A stretch of 64,000 nucleotides of DNA. It comes from Acholoe squamosa. Lineage: Eukaryota; Annelida; Polychaeta; Phyllodocida; Polynoidae. The DNA is taken from the NCBI GenBank assembly GCA_949317995.1, contig OX439049.1, positions 372,001 to 436,000 of the forward strand. Direction: 5' to 3'. The notes under the pieces are model-generated. The model was given only the letters and a program-made list of their open reading frames with translations, did not search any database and had not been told where the DNA came from. The stretch's first letter is position 1, and the number at the start of each line of letters is the position of its first letter. Below are positions 30,701-38,950 of this stretch, in pieces. A program made the position numbers and the translations under genes.

Positions 30701-31571
30701 CCTGTAATATATCCAATAATGTAAGCATTTTCACCTCTATTTACATTTAGACTCAAAGCTGAAGTCAACTATTGATTTTTGAAGAATTATGAAGACTTTT
30801 TTCTTAGCAAAAAAGTTGATGTAGATTACAATAATGTCTTTGTCACAGTGATGATCCTAAACGTCAGGACGATTCAAGACTCCAAGAAGATTCCAGGGTA
30901 CGAGATGATTCAAGGACTCGGGAAGATTCCAGAACCTATGGAGGTTCTAGATCTTGGGATGATTTCAAGAACCGAGATGATTCTCGATCACGTCCTAGTG
31001 CTGGACGTCGTTCTCGCTCTCCTCCATCCAAACGTCCTCCATCCCGGGCGTCCAGTCGTGATCGTGATACAGAGTCATACAGAGACAGGTGGGCTGCATT
31101 TCATGTAATGTGTATTTAAGCCACATGTTGAGTTTGTGGAAAAATCAATAAATTTCTAAATTGCAGTTTTTTCCCTAGCAAATGGATTTTCAAATTTCAA
31201 AAAGCTATGAGTTCCTAGAATTTACAGTACTGCAGTAATTCAGCAGAACTTGGTAAAAGTTCTTTATTTCAGTTAGGCCACGCAAAAAAATGACTGGTGA
31301 GTCGGCTTATAAGTGGCCTTATTACCTGTTTACAATAACCGATTTATGATATAAACATTTGAGGTGAAAGTATGAATTTGGAATATAGAAATAAATCCAC
31401 ATCCATTTCAGGTACATCAAAGAAGAAGACTCATCCAGTGACAGAAAATCTCACAAACACAAGAAACATAATAAACACAAGCATAAAAAGGATCGAAAAA
31501 GGTTGCGGTCAAGGTCATGTGAGAGATCACGGTCACGTGAGAGGTCGCGGTCATGTGAGCAGTCAAGGTGA
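18574..31571 (+). CDS. SNRNP48: SNRNP48, U11/U12 small nuclear ribonucleoprotein 48 kDa (U11-48K), nine coding exons
   Basis: Joined exons: 18574-18711, 20908-21024, 22410-22473, 26486-26539, 27439-27606, 29789-29907, 30103-30239, 30849-31088 and 31412-31571. They total 1197 nt with no internal stop (398 aa; human about 340). U11-48K is a minor-spliceosome protein that contacts the 5' splice site of U12-type introns. Seen: an N-terminal helical segment MPLTPEELAARQAALDDLGR; a CHHC zinc finger CPHDNAHLVPTSRLDKHIAD plus Cys; LTQDERLALYNY; MKRRRQTYRGKSTHTTKRSH; VIDNQMDIL; and a C-terminal RS-rich tail. These match the order of the vertebrate protein as I know it. Introns are satellite- and transposon-filled. 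The final donor-like AAG/GTGAGG at 31567 could add further 3' exons. Confidence 0.93.
18631..20222 (+). repeat. 12-copy tandem array of SNRNP48 exon 1 3' half plus its splice donor
   Basis: The unit is about 136 bp: GCGGTGTATAGCAGACACCA, the coding stretch to CAGAAG, the donor GTACTTATAC, and about 50 bp of intron ending in a G-run. Starts lie near 18632, 18769, 18909, 19037, 19182, 19317, 19455, 19591, 19728, 19863, 19998 and 20135. Copies are almost identical. The main differences are G-run length, GACGTGG/GATGTGG, and a 1-bp loss at about 19765. No copy carries an acceptor. Confidence 0.95.
20223..20907 (+). other. SNRNP48 intron 1, remainder
   Basis: Unique AT-rich intron sequence ending in the acceptor CCCACTTGCCCCACCAG at 20907. 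No further feature seen. Confidence 0.7.
20908..21024 (+). CDS. SNRNP48: SNRNP48 exon 2, CHHC zinc finger
   Basis: 117 nt, phase 0 to 0, acceptor CCCCACCAG and donor CTG/GTAACT. It encodes DEDLSV, then CPHDNAHLVPTSRLDKHIAD, then CTILKQGYSREQL. The spacing C-x5-H-x9-H-x3-C is that of U11-48K-type CHHC fingers, which also occur in TRM13 and GTSF1. In U11-48K this finger contacts the U12-type 5' splice site. The following GYSREQL matches the conserved GYTKEE-like segment, which favours SNRNP48 over the other CHHC families. Confidence 0.93.
21610..21900 (-). mobile_element. tRNA-derived SINE, two partial copies in tandem
   Basis: On the minus strand, GGTGGTCTAGTGGTTAGCGC resembles a tRNA 5' end with box A, followed by GGGACGAGTCCCGG at the box B position. 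CACCTCGGCGCCCGGC and ACCGGGACTCGTCCCGCC each occur twice (near 21620/21780 and 21710/21860). So one copy with an intact tRNA-like head is followed by a shortened one. Confidence 0.65.
21908..21985 (+). mobile_element. tRNA-like (Arg-like) pseudogene or SINE head
   Basis: TCCCTGTGGCGCAATGCATA resembles the 5' half of tRNA-Arg, and GCAGGTTCGACCCCTAC resembles a T-arm. The expected acceptor-stem pairing at the 3' end is absent, so this is a relic or SINE head and not a working tRNA. Confidence 0.5.
22227..22291 (+). pseudogene. Relic second copy of the end of SNRNP48 exon 2
   Basis: CTGACTGCGCCATCATTAAA, then ACAGGGATACCCCACGGAAC, then AACTGGTACCTG parallels the last about 55 nt and donor of exon 2 (GACTGCACCATACTC.. 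CAACTGGTAACT). The copy has a frame difference in the middle and lacks the zinc-finger start. It looks like a decayed partial exon duplication within intron 2. Confidence 0.7.
22410..22473 (+). CDS. SNRNP48: SNRNP48 exon 3
   Basis: 64 nt between the acceptor ATCTTTTTCAG and the donor CG/GTGAGTG; phase 0 to 1. It encodes KMKEPDHFCDCSSTVGTITI. This aligns to the segment after the CHHC finger in vertebrate U11-48K (NPEFFYENVKIPSITL), with PDHF/PEFF and TITI/SITL conserved. Confidence 0.8.
22534..24187. repeat. 31-bp satellite in SNRNP48 intron 3, about 53 copies
   Basis: The unit is GCGGCTTATTGAGTCATGAT, then GCAGTCAGGCT. Variants are CATGATG/CATAATG/CGTAATG and GGCTG/GGATG. It shares the TGCGGCTTAT core with other arrays and the TACNGTAA elements, but the rest of the unit is unrelated. 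It contains TGAGTCA, an AP-1-like heptamer, in nearly every copy. Confidence 0.95.
24188..25317. other. SNRNP48 intron 3, no exon seen
   Basis: About 1.1 kb of unique sequence. A short pair of similar phrases (AGATGTTCAATCTGAGGCC near 24710 and GGATGTACAATCTGAGGCC near 24787) suggests a small decayed duplication. No other feature. Confidence 0.55.
25318..25800. repeat. About 60-70-bp imperfect tandem repeat
   Basis: Seven or eight copies of CCCTACACTGTAAAA, then TGTGTGTTGAACTTACACTG and TCTAGCTTCTCTCC, with variable C-rich linkers. It ends just before the element at 25846. Confidence 0.85.
25846..26082. mobile_element. TACNGTAA MITE, 237 bp, copy B
   Basis: Termini TACCGTAAACTCCCGCGTAT and TACGCGGGAGATTACGGTA. 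Same length and internal order as the copy at 14280, including AAATGCTG, TCTCTCAAGTTGGG and GTGCATGTGCTAAGTTTGGG. It lies inside SNRNP48 intron 3. Confidence 0.88.
26095..26310. repeat. Degenerate about 19-bp tandem repeat
   Basis: About 11 imperfect units alternating AATTACTCACTAT and TGTCAGCAATTAGTCA. Confidence 0.7.
26486..26539 (+). CDS. SNRNP48: SNRNP48 exon 4
   Basis: 54 nt, acceptor TCTTGTTTTCAG and donor CCCG/GTAAGTG, phase 1 to 1. It encodes DDETFFEILESVPGGYQP. The position corresponds to the poorly conserved linker between the finger region and the LTQADRLALYD-like segment, so assignment rests on splice sites, phase and order more than on identity. Confidence 0.72.
26744..27059. 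mobile_element. TWA-flanked TIR element with G-run ends
   Basis: Starts GGGAGTGGTCATTATTTATC and ends with the inverse GATAAATAATGACCACTCCC. It is flanked by TTA at 26741-26743 and 27060-27062. The interior is a run of degenerate GAGGGGGGGCTAAAAAAATT modules. The TWA duplication suggests PIF/Harbinger. Lone ends of the same type occur at about 39825 and 57852. Confidence 0.8.
27088..27287. mobile_element. TACNGTAA element with CTTATA modules
   Basis: Begins TACCGTAAATTCTTGTATAA and ends near GGGTATTTACAATA. The interior modules are GGTGTGGCTTATACGAGGAT, CACTATAGAAGAGTACTAAA and GATGCAGCTTATAGCG. These modules recur as units of the 34/40-bp and 66-bp arrays. Confidence 0.7.
27319..27438 (+). 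CDS. SNRNP48: Upstream duplicate of SNRNP48 exon 5 (alternative in-frame acceptor)
   Basis: A 120-bp tandem duplication of the exon 5 acceptor region. The first copy starts after TATCTATAG at 27318 and encodes GAVRRWSRPLTVDRAATVLT, then QDEHLALYNY. It then reads in frame through the intervening bases into the second acceptor. Using this acceptor would add exactly 40 residues with no stop. There is no good donor at its end, so it is an exon extension and not a separate cassette. Confidence 0.65.
27439..27606 (+). CDS. SNRNP48: SNRNP48 exon 5
   Basis: Acceptor TATTCTATAG and donor AAAG/GTAACTT; 168 nt, phase 1 to 1. It encodes RPLTVDRAAAELTQDERLAL, then YNYCITKAREDSKP. LTQDERLALYNY matches vertebrate LTQADRLALYDF, the best-conserved block outside the finger. 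Confidence 0.9.
27987..28640. repeat. 17-bp satellite (GGTGCACCTTATACATG)
   Basis: About 38 copies of a 17-bp unit. The flanking units read GTGCGGCTTATACGTGG, which is the module of the element immediately to the left, so the array looks like an internal expansion of that element. Since 17 is not divisible by 3, three overlapping open frames exist; they are not coding. Further units occur at 29105-29183 and 29467-29545. Confidence 0.95.
29184..29466. mobile_element. Harbinger-like MITE, copy 2, inserted in the 17-bp array
   Basis: Left end GGCCACACCAAAAAGATAAG after TTA; right end TTATTTTTTTGGTGTG. It has the same body as 15642-15947 read from the other strand. The right end lacks the last GCC and runs straight into array sequence, so the junction is damaged. 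17-bp array units flank both sides. Confidence 0.8.
29591..29780 (+). mobile_element. SINE with ACTC-repeat tail (tail B), inserted at the exon 6 acceptor
   Basis: Flanked by a perfect 14-bp target-site duplication TATACCAGGGGAGG (29577-29590 and 29781-29794). The core ATCTCCTCTTTCCTGTCCCC, then GCACGGGCACAGGCACATGT is shared with 17300-17466. The tail CCATGAATATGACCTTAGCT, then GCGTTAAACAACCATT and ACTC repeats also occurs at 60530. The duplicated target contains the splice AG of exon 6. Confidence 0.88.
29789..29907 (+). CDS. SNRNP48: SNRNP48 exon 6
   Basis: 119 nt, acceptor CACTATACCAG (inside the right target duplication of the SINE) and donor GAG/GTATGTG; phase 1 to 0. It encodes MTLMERRAIERDMKRRRQTY, then RGKSTHTTKRSHLE, matching vertebrate YKRRRQSYRAKNVHITKKSY. 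Confidence 0.92.
30103..30239 (+). CDS. SNRNP48: SNRNP48 exon 7
   Basis: Acceptor ACCTTTGACCCAG. I place the donor at GACAG/GTAGAG (30240), because only that end gives the phase (2) needed by exon 8; the nearer GCGG/GTAATG would shift exon 8 off its RS-rich frame. It encodes ILKEVIDNQMDILTRVWQRG, then EAQRGAAQGEDGQSMDG, matching vertebrate VIRDVINVHMEEL. Confidence 0.85.
30271..30495. mobile_element. TACNGTAA MITE, 225 bp, near-perfect termini
   Basis: Left TACCGTAAATCCCCGGTCAT, right ATGACCGGGGATTTACAGTA, with TAAGCCGG modules inside. It sits in SNRNP48 intron 7. This is the clearest inverted-repeat member of the family. Confidence 0.9.
30590..30715. repeat. 20-bp tandem repeat
   Basis: About six copies of CCTGTAATATAACAAGTAAT in SNRNP48 intron 7. 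Confidence 0.95.
30849..31088 (+). CDS. SNRNP48: SNRNP48 exon 8, Asp/Arg/Ser-rich
   Basis: Acceptor CTTTGTCACAG, donor GACAG/GTGGGC, phase 2 to 2. It encodes repeated DDSR and EDSR words (DDSRLQEDSRVRDDSR), then RRSRSPPSKRPPSRASSRDR. RS-rich tails are typical of U11-48K. A competing open frame exists in this exon but is off-phase and lacks RS character. Confidence 0.82.
31412..31571 (+). CDS. SNRNP48: SNRNP48 exon 9, Lys/His and RS tail, stop at 31569
   Basis: Acceptor ATCCATTTCAG, phase 2. It encodes YIKEEDSSSDRKSHKHKKHN, then KHKHKKDRKRLRSRS and CERSRSRERSRS, ending SR-stop. It closely resembles the vertebrate C-terminus (HRRDRSRSP, KRKRNKDKDK). The stop overlaps a strong donor-like AAG/GTGAGG, so an extended isoform is possible. 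An ATTAAA signal lies at 31736. Confidence 0.82.
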
Positions 31572-32450
31572 GGTGAAAGAACTAAAGCACCTGAAGGATC
31601 TGAAGCAAAGGAGTAAAATTCCAGCCCAGGTGTCAGTGTTAAATAATCCAGCACAGAGTCCACTTTGAGATATTACAGTTCAATATTCTAGCACAGATCC
31701 TAGTACTGTAAAGAACAACTTGTGAGTTGTGGACAATTAAAGATGGCTTACATACATCACGCCTATTTTGCACATGAATGCAGCCCTGGTAAACTACATT
31801 AGAGCCCCTAGGGTTAAATTTACACATCCCGCATGTCCTGTTAGTTACTACAAATAACCTACCCTGGTAGGATATATTACCGTAATCTCTCCCATATAAG
31901 GCGCATCTTGTACGTGAATCAATTCATGGATGCGCCTTGTAGCATTTTCCTTTGGGGGTGCGCCTTATACATGGGGTTTCTCCAATTTCCAACCCAAATG
32001 CATGTCCACAGTGTCATGTCTTTGCTTTAACCAAAGAAAAGGTGTAGTTGATACCATGGTACTCTATATGCCCATCAATTTACTGATGTAAGCATACAAT
32101 TATGTTCATCATAAAAGTGTACACCCCATATACTGACAGCTTTATTAATAAAACTATTGATTTTTGGCCCAGGTCCTCCTGGGTCATTGGCGGCGCCTTT
32201 TCGGTCAAAAACTGATGGTCATGAATTGGAACTTTAGATGGGAATTGCTCATCGAAATTGGGGGATAATTAAACAAAAAATCATGGAAACATATTCTTTA
32301 GGATGTAGTCTTTCATTGCACATGCACAATTCCTGGAAAAAAGGGGGTCAAAATAACACATTGACTCCTATGGGAACTGGGCAATTAAGATGCTTTTTTT
32401 CAGCAGGTAATATGTTAAGACCGTTCATATAGGAGTGTGTAAATCGGACC
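31572..32450. other. SNRNP48 3' flank with a TACNGTAA element fragment at 31878-31980
   Basis: A left terminus TACCGTAATCTCTCCCATAT with GGCGCATCTTGTACG modules lies at 31878; the right terminus is not found. No gene otherwise. Confidence 0.6.
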
Positions 32451-32454
32451 ACCA

Positions 32455-32930
32455 TATTTATGTTATGTTGACCGCCTCACTTCCGGTCTGGAGACTTGAC
32501 GCATGCGCGCAGAGTGACCGGTCGTCAGATTTTATTTTAACAACAGTAAATTGAGGGAGTGTATTCAATTCAATTCGATTAATATTGCCAAACATGCATG
32601 GATTATATTCAAAAAGCCATTAATTTCAGGTTAAATCGATAGAATGTATCATTTCTCCCTCGAAAATGCGACTTCCGGCAAGAAGCGCATGCGCACAGAA
32701 CATCAAAATCCAAAATGGCGGACAGCGAGGCGGTCGACTAACAGTGCCATCGAAACTGCTTGATTATAACAAGGAGAATGACAGTGTCCCATGCCTTTTT
32801 ATGGTTAATATGGATCCTTATTCAACACCTGCTGCTGTTTTGCAATGCTTAACTCGCCAGGAGAGGAGTTATTCGCCAATGAAAAATGTGAGCGATAATG
32901 GGTGTATTCTCCATAGGTTTAACTATTGAC
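32455..32930 (+). promoter_or_regulatory. Candidate orphan promoter with NRF1- and YY1-like sites
   Basis: Two NRF1-type palindromic words, GACGCATGCGCGCAG (about 32498) and AGCGCATGCGCACAG (about 32685), and a YY1/Kozak-like CAAAATGGCGGAC at about 32711. This combination is common at housekeeping promoters. The ATG inside the YY1 word opens only a short frame (MADSEAVD). A donor-like AAAAAT/GTGAGC follows at 32888. No downstream gene is recognised. Confidence 0.4.
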
Positions 32931-33151
32931 AACTGACAGACTGTCACTATAGTGCCAGTCACCTACGGTAGGTCATGGACGAACCTGGACCAATCGTGCA
33001 TTGCACGCGTTCAATGTTTTAATCAAGAGAAGCTATCATGAAGCATCAAAAAATCTCCTGCCTTACCAACACAGTGCTGCCATCTGGTGTTCTGATTCCT
33101 AGAATTTCCACCAGACGCCACCATTATACAAGATTCATATACTTTGAATGC
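32931..33151. other. No gene seen
   Basis: Unique sequence without a supported feature. Confidence 0.5.
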
Positions 33152-33377
33152 TACAGTAAAACCCCGCCTATAAGTCTACCCCACCTATAAGTCGACCCCC
33201 CTTTTTGAGAATCACATTTGACCTATAGAAAAAGTGCTTGAGAAATATTAACACTATAATCTATTATGTAACAACCCCTCCTATAAGTCAACCCCCCCCC
33301 CTCTTTGTGGGAAAAATCGACTTATTTGAAAAATAAATAAAAATAAAAAATCAACTTATAGCCCGGGTTTTATGGTA
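33152..33377. mobile_element. TACNGTAA-type MITE, 226 bp
   Basis: Left TACAGTAAAACCCCGCCTAT, right CTTATAGCCCGGGTTTTATG then GTA. The interior has TATAAGTCGACC modules. A related fragment with GTGCGCCTTATACGAGGG and GGGAGATTACAGTA is at 33610-33750. Confidence 0.8.
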
Positions 33378-33609
33378 GATGAACTTAGATAACCCCAAAG
33401 AAGACATTCAAACCATGTTTTAGAGAATATGATATTTTATGTATATTTACTAACATGCCATATGGATGGAAGCTCAAATGAAGTGAAAGAAAACTGATGA
33501 TACAATGTTTGAGATGAGACCTACTCCTGTTCACACCTCATTTCTGGCATCATAGAAAATATATGATCAACATCCTACCCAACTGTATCTTGGGGTGTGT
33601 CTTGTACAC

Positions 33610-33750
33610 ATTCCCCACCCTCAGAGTTAGGGGTGCGCCTTATACGAGGGTTTTTTAAGATACTGATCCAAGGGCAGTAGGTGCGCCTTCTCTGTGAAAA
33701 ATTCCTTCCCAAGTTGGGGATGCACCTTCTACGTGGGAGATTACAGTACT
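33610..33750. mobile_element. TACNGTAA element, right half
   Basis: Modules GGTGCGCCTTATACGAGG, GTGCGCCTTCTCTG and GATGCACCTTCTACG, ending GTGGGAGATTACAGTA. The left terminus is missing. Confidence 0.65.
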
Positions 33751-34059
33751 ATGTATTGAATAAACATATTGAACTTACAGCCTACAGTTGTTACTATATT
33801 TGATGTACAAAATGGTCTCCCCATATTGAAGCATCCTTAAATTCCACACCGACTGGTGCATGTTTAATGAAGTACCATAACACTTCATGGAAACTAACCT
33901 CCCTCATTACCTCATACCCTAGGTTATGGTAAAAATTAGAAGCCAAATTATGAGAACACTCAACTTAAACAAGGCTTCTAAAACTTCACAAAACCAGCCT
34001 CTTCAAAGCTTGGCGCCCAAAGCTTTAGGCAGAGTTGGTCGTCAAATTCAAGGTCAGCT

Positions 34060-37000
34060 TCTGAGGGAGGTTTGAACTTTGTTTTCCATGGTAGCTGAGC
34101 AGGTTTTACTGTAATTCTACATGGTAACTGAGGGAGATTTATTGTAGTTTTCCATGGTAACTAAGGTTTTATTATAGTTCATGGTAACTGAGGGAGGTTT
34201 TACTGTATTTCTCTATGGTAAGTGAGCAGGTTTTACTGTAGTTCTCTGGTAACTGAGCAGATACTACTGTAGTTCTCGTAACTGAGCAGGTTTTACTGTA
34301 GTTCTCTATGGTAACAGCAGAATTTACGGTAGTTCTCTATGGTAGCTAAGCAGGTTTTACTGTAGTTCTCTATGGTAACTAATCAGGTTTTATTGTAGTT
34401 CTCCATGGTAACTAAGCAGGTTTTAAAGTGTTTTTTATGGTAACTGACAAGGTTTTACTGTAGTTTTCCATGGTAACTGAGCAGATTTTACTGTAGTTCT
34501 CCATGGTAACTGAGCAGGTTTTACTGCAGTTCTCCATGGTAACTGAGCAGGTTTTACTGTAGTTCTCTATGGTAACTGAGCCGGTTTTACTCTAGTTCTC
34601 TATGGTAACAAAGCAGGTTTTACTGTAGTTCTCCATGGTAACTGAGCAGGTTTTAATGTAGTTCTCTGGTAACTAATCAGGTTTTACTGTAGTTCTCCAT
34701 GGTAACTGAGCAGGTTTTACTGTAGTTCTCCATGGTAACTGAGCAGGTTTTACTGTAGTTCTCTATGGTAACTGAGCCGGTTTTACTCTAGTTCTCTATG
34801 GTAACAAAGCAGGTTTTACTGTAGTTCTCCATGGTAACAGCAGGTTTTACTGTAGTTCTCCATGGTAACAGAGCAGGTTTTATTGTAGTTCTCCATGGTA
34901 ACTGAGGAAGGTTTTATTGTATTTTTCCATGGTAACTGAGGGTTTTTTTATTGTAGTTCTCTGGTAACTGAGCAGGGTTTACTGTAGAATAAAAAATCAC
35001 CCCCATGTTAAAAGATAGGAGGCCAATACGATTGTTACCATGATTTTGAACACTTCTATGTGCTTTTGGATGATTGAGTGCTGTACAAAACCTGTTAAAG
35101 GTAGATGAATGAAACTCACAGATAAGATAGTAGGCTGATATAGCTATATTCTGATGTATACTTTTACGGTTAAGTGTTCAGTTATCATTATATCCTCATG
35201 CCAGACCACTAAACTCATAGTAACAGACGTATCTTAAAAAGTATATTAATTTTCCAATTTTTTTCTATCAGTTAATCTACATTGGAATGTTCATAGCCAA
35301 GCCCATCGAGATTTTATAACCTACTCCACCAAGAGAGAAGATTATTACAAGTGATCCAACTCCATAATATTACTAAGCTTTTACATTTATTTGCTATAAA
35401 AAGACACAGTTATTTTGCCTATTTTAATATTCAATTATTTACCAATATTACCTTAATGTGAATTAAACATGACAAAATCTATGTTTATGTTTAGGTATTG
35501 ATGTCTACAACAAATTTCACAAAGTCTCCTTATATTTGATTAAGCCTGGGCCACCTAGTAAGAACTGAATGGCATTAAATCATTTACTTTCCAATTGGTG
35601 CAGATCTCAGATTTTCACCCTGTAGTTTTCCTCGGTAACTGAGGAGATTATACTGTAGTTCTCTATGGTAACTGAGCAGGTTTTAATGTAGTTCTCTATG
35701 GTAACTAAGCAGGTTTTACTGTAGTTCTCTATGATAACTGAGCAGGTTTTACTGTAGTTCTCCATGGTAACTGAGCAGGTTTTACTGTAGTTCTCTGGTA
35801 ACTAAGCAGGTTTTACTGTAGTTCTCTATGGTAACTGAGCAGGTTTTACTGTAGTTCTCTATGGTAACTAAGCAGGTTTTACTGTAGTTCTCCAGGGTAA
35901 CTGAGCAGGCTTTACTGCAGTTCTCTATGGTAACTGAACAGGTTTTACTGTAGTTCTCCATGGTAACTGAGCAGGTTTTACTCTGGTTCTCCATGGTAAC
36001 TGAGCAGGTTTTACTGTAGTTCTCCATGGTAACTAAGCAGGTTTTACTGTAGTTCTCCATGGTAACTGAGCAGGTTTTACTGCAGTTCTCCATGGTAACT
36101 GAGCAGGTTTTACTGTAGTTCTCCATGGTAACTGAGCAGGTTTTACTCTGGTTCTCCATGGTAACTGAGCAGGTTTTACTGTAGTTCTCTATGGTAACTG
36201 AGCAGGTTTTACTGTAGTTCTCTATGGTAACTGAGCAGGTTTTACTGTAGTTCTCTATGGTAACTAAGCAGGTTTTACTGTAGTTCTCCATGGTAACTGA
36301 GCAGGTTTTACTGTAGTTCTGTAGAGGTTTTACTCTGGTTCTCCATGGTAACTGAGCAGGTTTTAATGTAGTTCTCTTTGGTAACTGAGCAGGTTTTACT
36401 GTAGTTCTCTATGGTAACTAAACAGGTTTTACTGTAGTTCTCCATGGTAACTGAGCAGGTTTTACTGCAGTTCTCTATGGTAACTGAGCAGGTTTTACTA
36501 TGGTTCTCCATGGTAACTGAGCAGGTTTTACTGTAGTTCTCTATGGTAACTGAGCAGGTTTTACTGTAGTTCTCTATGGTAACTGAGGAGATTTTACTCT
36601 AGTTCTCCATGGTAACTGAGCAGGTTTTACTGTAGTTCTCTATGGTAACTGAGCAGGTTTTACTGTAGTTCTCCATGGTAACTGAGCAGGTTTTACTGTA
36701 GTTCTCTGTGGTAACTGAGCAGGTTTTACTGTAGTTCTCCATGGTAACTGAGCAGGTTTTACTTTAGTTCTCTATGGTAACTGAGGAGATTTTACTCTGG
36801 TTCTCCATGGTAACTGAGCAGGTTTTATTGTAGTTCTCTATGGTAACTGAGCAGGTTTTACTGTAGTTCTCTATGGTAACTGAGGAGATTTTACTGTAGT
36901 TCTCTATGGTAACTGAGGAGATTTTACTCTAGTTCTCCATGGTAACTGAGCAGGTTTTACTGTAGTTCTCCATGGTAACTGAGCAGGTTTTACTGCAGTT

Positions 37001-38950
37001 CTCTATGGTAACTGAGCAGGATTTACTGTAGTTCTCTATGGTACCTGAGCAGATTTTACTGTAGTTCTCTATGGTAACTGAGCAGGTTTTACTGTAGTTC
37101 TCTATGGTAACTGAGCAGGATTCACGGTAGTTCTCTATGGTAGCTAAGCAGGTTTTACTTTAGTTCTCTATGGTAACTGAGCAGGTTTTACTGTAGTTCT
37201 CCATGGTAACTGAGCAGCTTTTACTGTAGTTCTCCATGGTAACTGAGCAGATTTTACTGTAGTTCTCCATGGTAACTGAGCAGATTTTACTGTAGTTTTC
37301 CATGGTAACTGAGCAGATTTTACTGTAGTTTTCCATGGTAACTGAGCAGGTTTTACTGTAGTTTTCCATGGTAACTGAGCAGATTTTACTGTAGTTTTCC
37401 ATGGTAACTGAGCAGATTTTACTGTAGTTTTCCATGGTAACTGAGCAGATTTTACTGTAGTTTTCCATGGTAACTGAGCAGGTTTTACTGTAGTTTTCCA
37501 TGGTAACTGAGCAGATTTTACTGTAGTTTTCCATGGTAACTGAGCAGGTTTTACTCTGGTTCTCCATGGTAACTAAGCAGGTTTTACTGTAGTTCTCCAT
37601 GGTAACTGAGCAGGTTTTAATGTAGTTCTCTATGGTAACAAAGCAGGTTTTACTGTAGTTCTCCATGGTAACTGAGCAGGTTTTACTGTAGTTCTCTATG
37701 GTAACTGAGGAGATTTTACTCTAGTTCTCCATGGTAACTGAGCAGGTTTTACTGTAGTTCTCTATGGTAACTGAGCAGGTTTTACTGTAGTTCTCCATGG
37801 TAACTGAGCAGGTTTTACTGTAGTTCTGTAGAGGTTTTACTCTGGTTCTCCATGGTAACTGAGCAGGTTTTACTGTAGTTCTCTGTGGTAACTGAGCAGG
37901 TTTTACTGTAGTTCTCTATGGTAACTAAGCAGGTTTTACTGTAGTTCTCTATGGTAACTAAGCAGGTTTTACTGTAGTTCTCCATGGTAACTGAGCAGGT
38001 TTTACTTTAGTTCTCTATGGTAACTGAGGAGATTTTACTCTGGTTCTCCATGGTAACTGAGCAGGTTTTATTGTAGTTCTCTATGGTAACTGAGCAGGTT
38101 TTACTGTAGTTCTCTATGGTAACTGAGGAGATTTTACTGTAGTTCTCTATGGTAACTGAGGAGATTTTACTCTAGTTCTCCATGGTAACTGAGCAGGTTT
38201 TACTGTAGTTCTCCATGGTAACTGAGCAGGTTTTACTGCAGTTCTCTATGGTAACTGAGCAGGATTTACTGTAGTTCTCTATGGTACCTGAGCAGATTTT
38301 ACTGTAGTTCTCTATGGTAACTGAGCAGGTTTTACTGTAGTTCTCTATGGTAACTGAGCAGGATTCACGGTAGTTCTCTATGGTAGCTAAGCAGGTTTTA
38401 CTTTAGTTCTCTATGGTAACTGAGCAGGTTTTACTGTAGTTCTCCATGGTAACTGAGCAGCTTTTACTGTAGTTCTCCATGGTAACTGAGCAGATTTTAC
38501 TGTAGTTCTCCATGGTAACTGAGCAGATTTTACTGTAGTTTTCCATGGTAACTGAGCAGATTTTACTGTAGTTTTCCATGGTAACTGAGCAGGTTTTACT
38601 GTAGTTTTCCATGGTAACTGAGCAGATTTTACTGTAGTTTTCCATGGTAACTGAGCAGATTTTACTGTAGTTTTCCATGGTAACTGAGCAGATTTTACTG
38701 TAGTTTTCCATGGTAACTGAGCAGGTTTTACTGTAGTTTTCCATGGTAACTGAGCAGATTTTACTGTAGTTTTCCATGGTAACTGAGCAGGTTTTACTCT
38801 GGTTCTCCATGGTAACTAAGCAGGTTTTACTGTAGTTCTCCATGGTAACTGAGCAGGTTTTAATGTAGTTCTCTATGGTAACAAAGCAGGTTTTACTGTA
38901 GTTCTCCATGGTAACTGAGCAGGTTTTACTGCAGTTCTCTATTGTAACTG
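34060..38950. repeat. 33-bp satellite, two blocks, with 1243-bp higher-order repeat
   Basis: The unit is CAGGTTTTACTGTAGTTCTC, then CATGGTAACTGAG, in blocks 34060-34985 (diverged) and 35620-38950, separated by unique AT-rich sequence 34986-35620. About 125 units. In the right block a rare variant GCAGGATTCACGG recurs exactly 1243 bp apart (37115 and 38358), and the order of variants around it is the same, so a block of about 38 units was duplicated. The minus strand is open in 11-residue repeats, which I regard as non-coding. Confidence 0.95.

Noticed and set aside
30849..31108. Alternative frame of SNRNP48 exon 8 (hydrophobic, starting MMILNV)
   Set aside because: It is out of phase with exon 7 when the GACAG/GTAGAG donor is used and lacks RS character. 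The chosen frame matches the expected tail.
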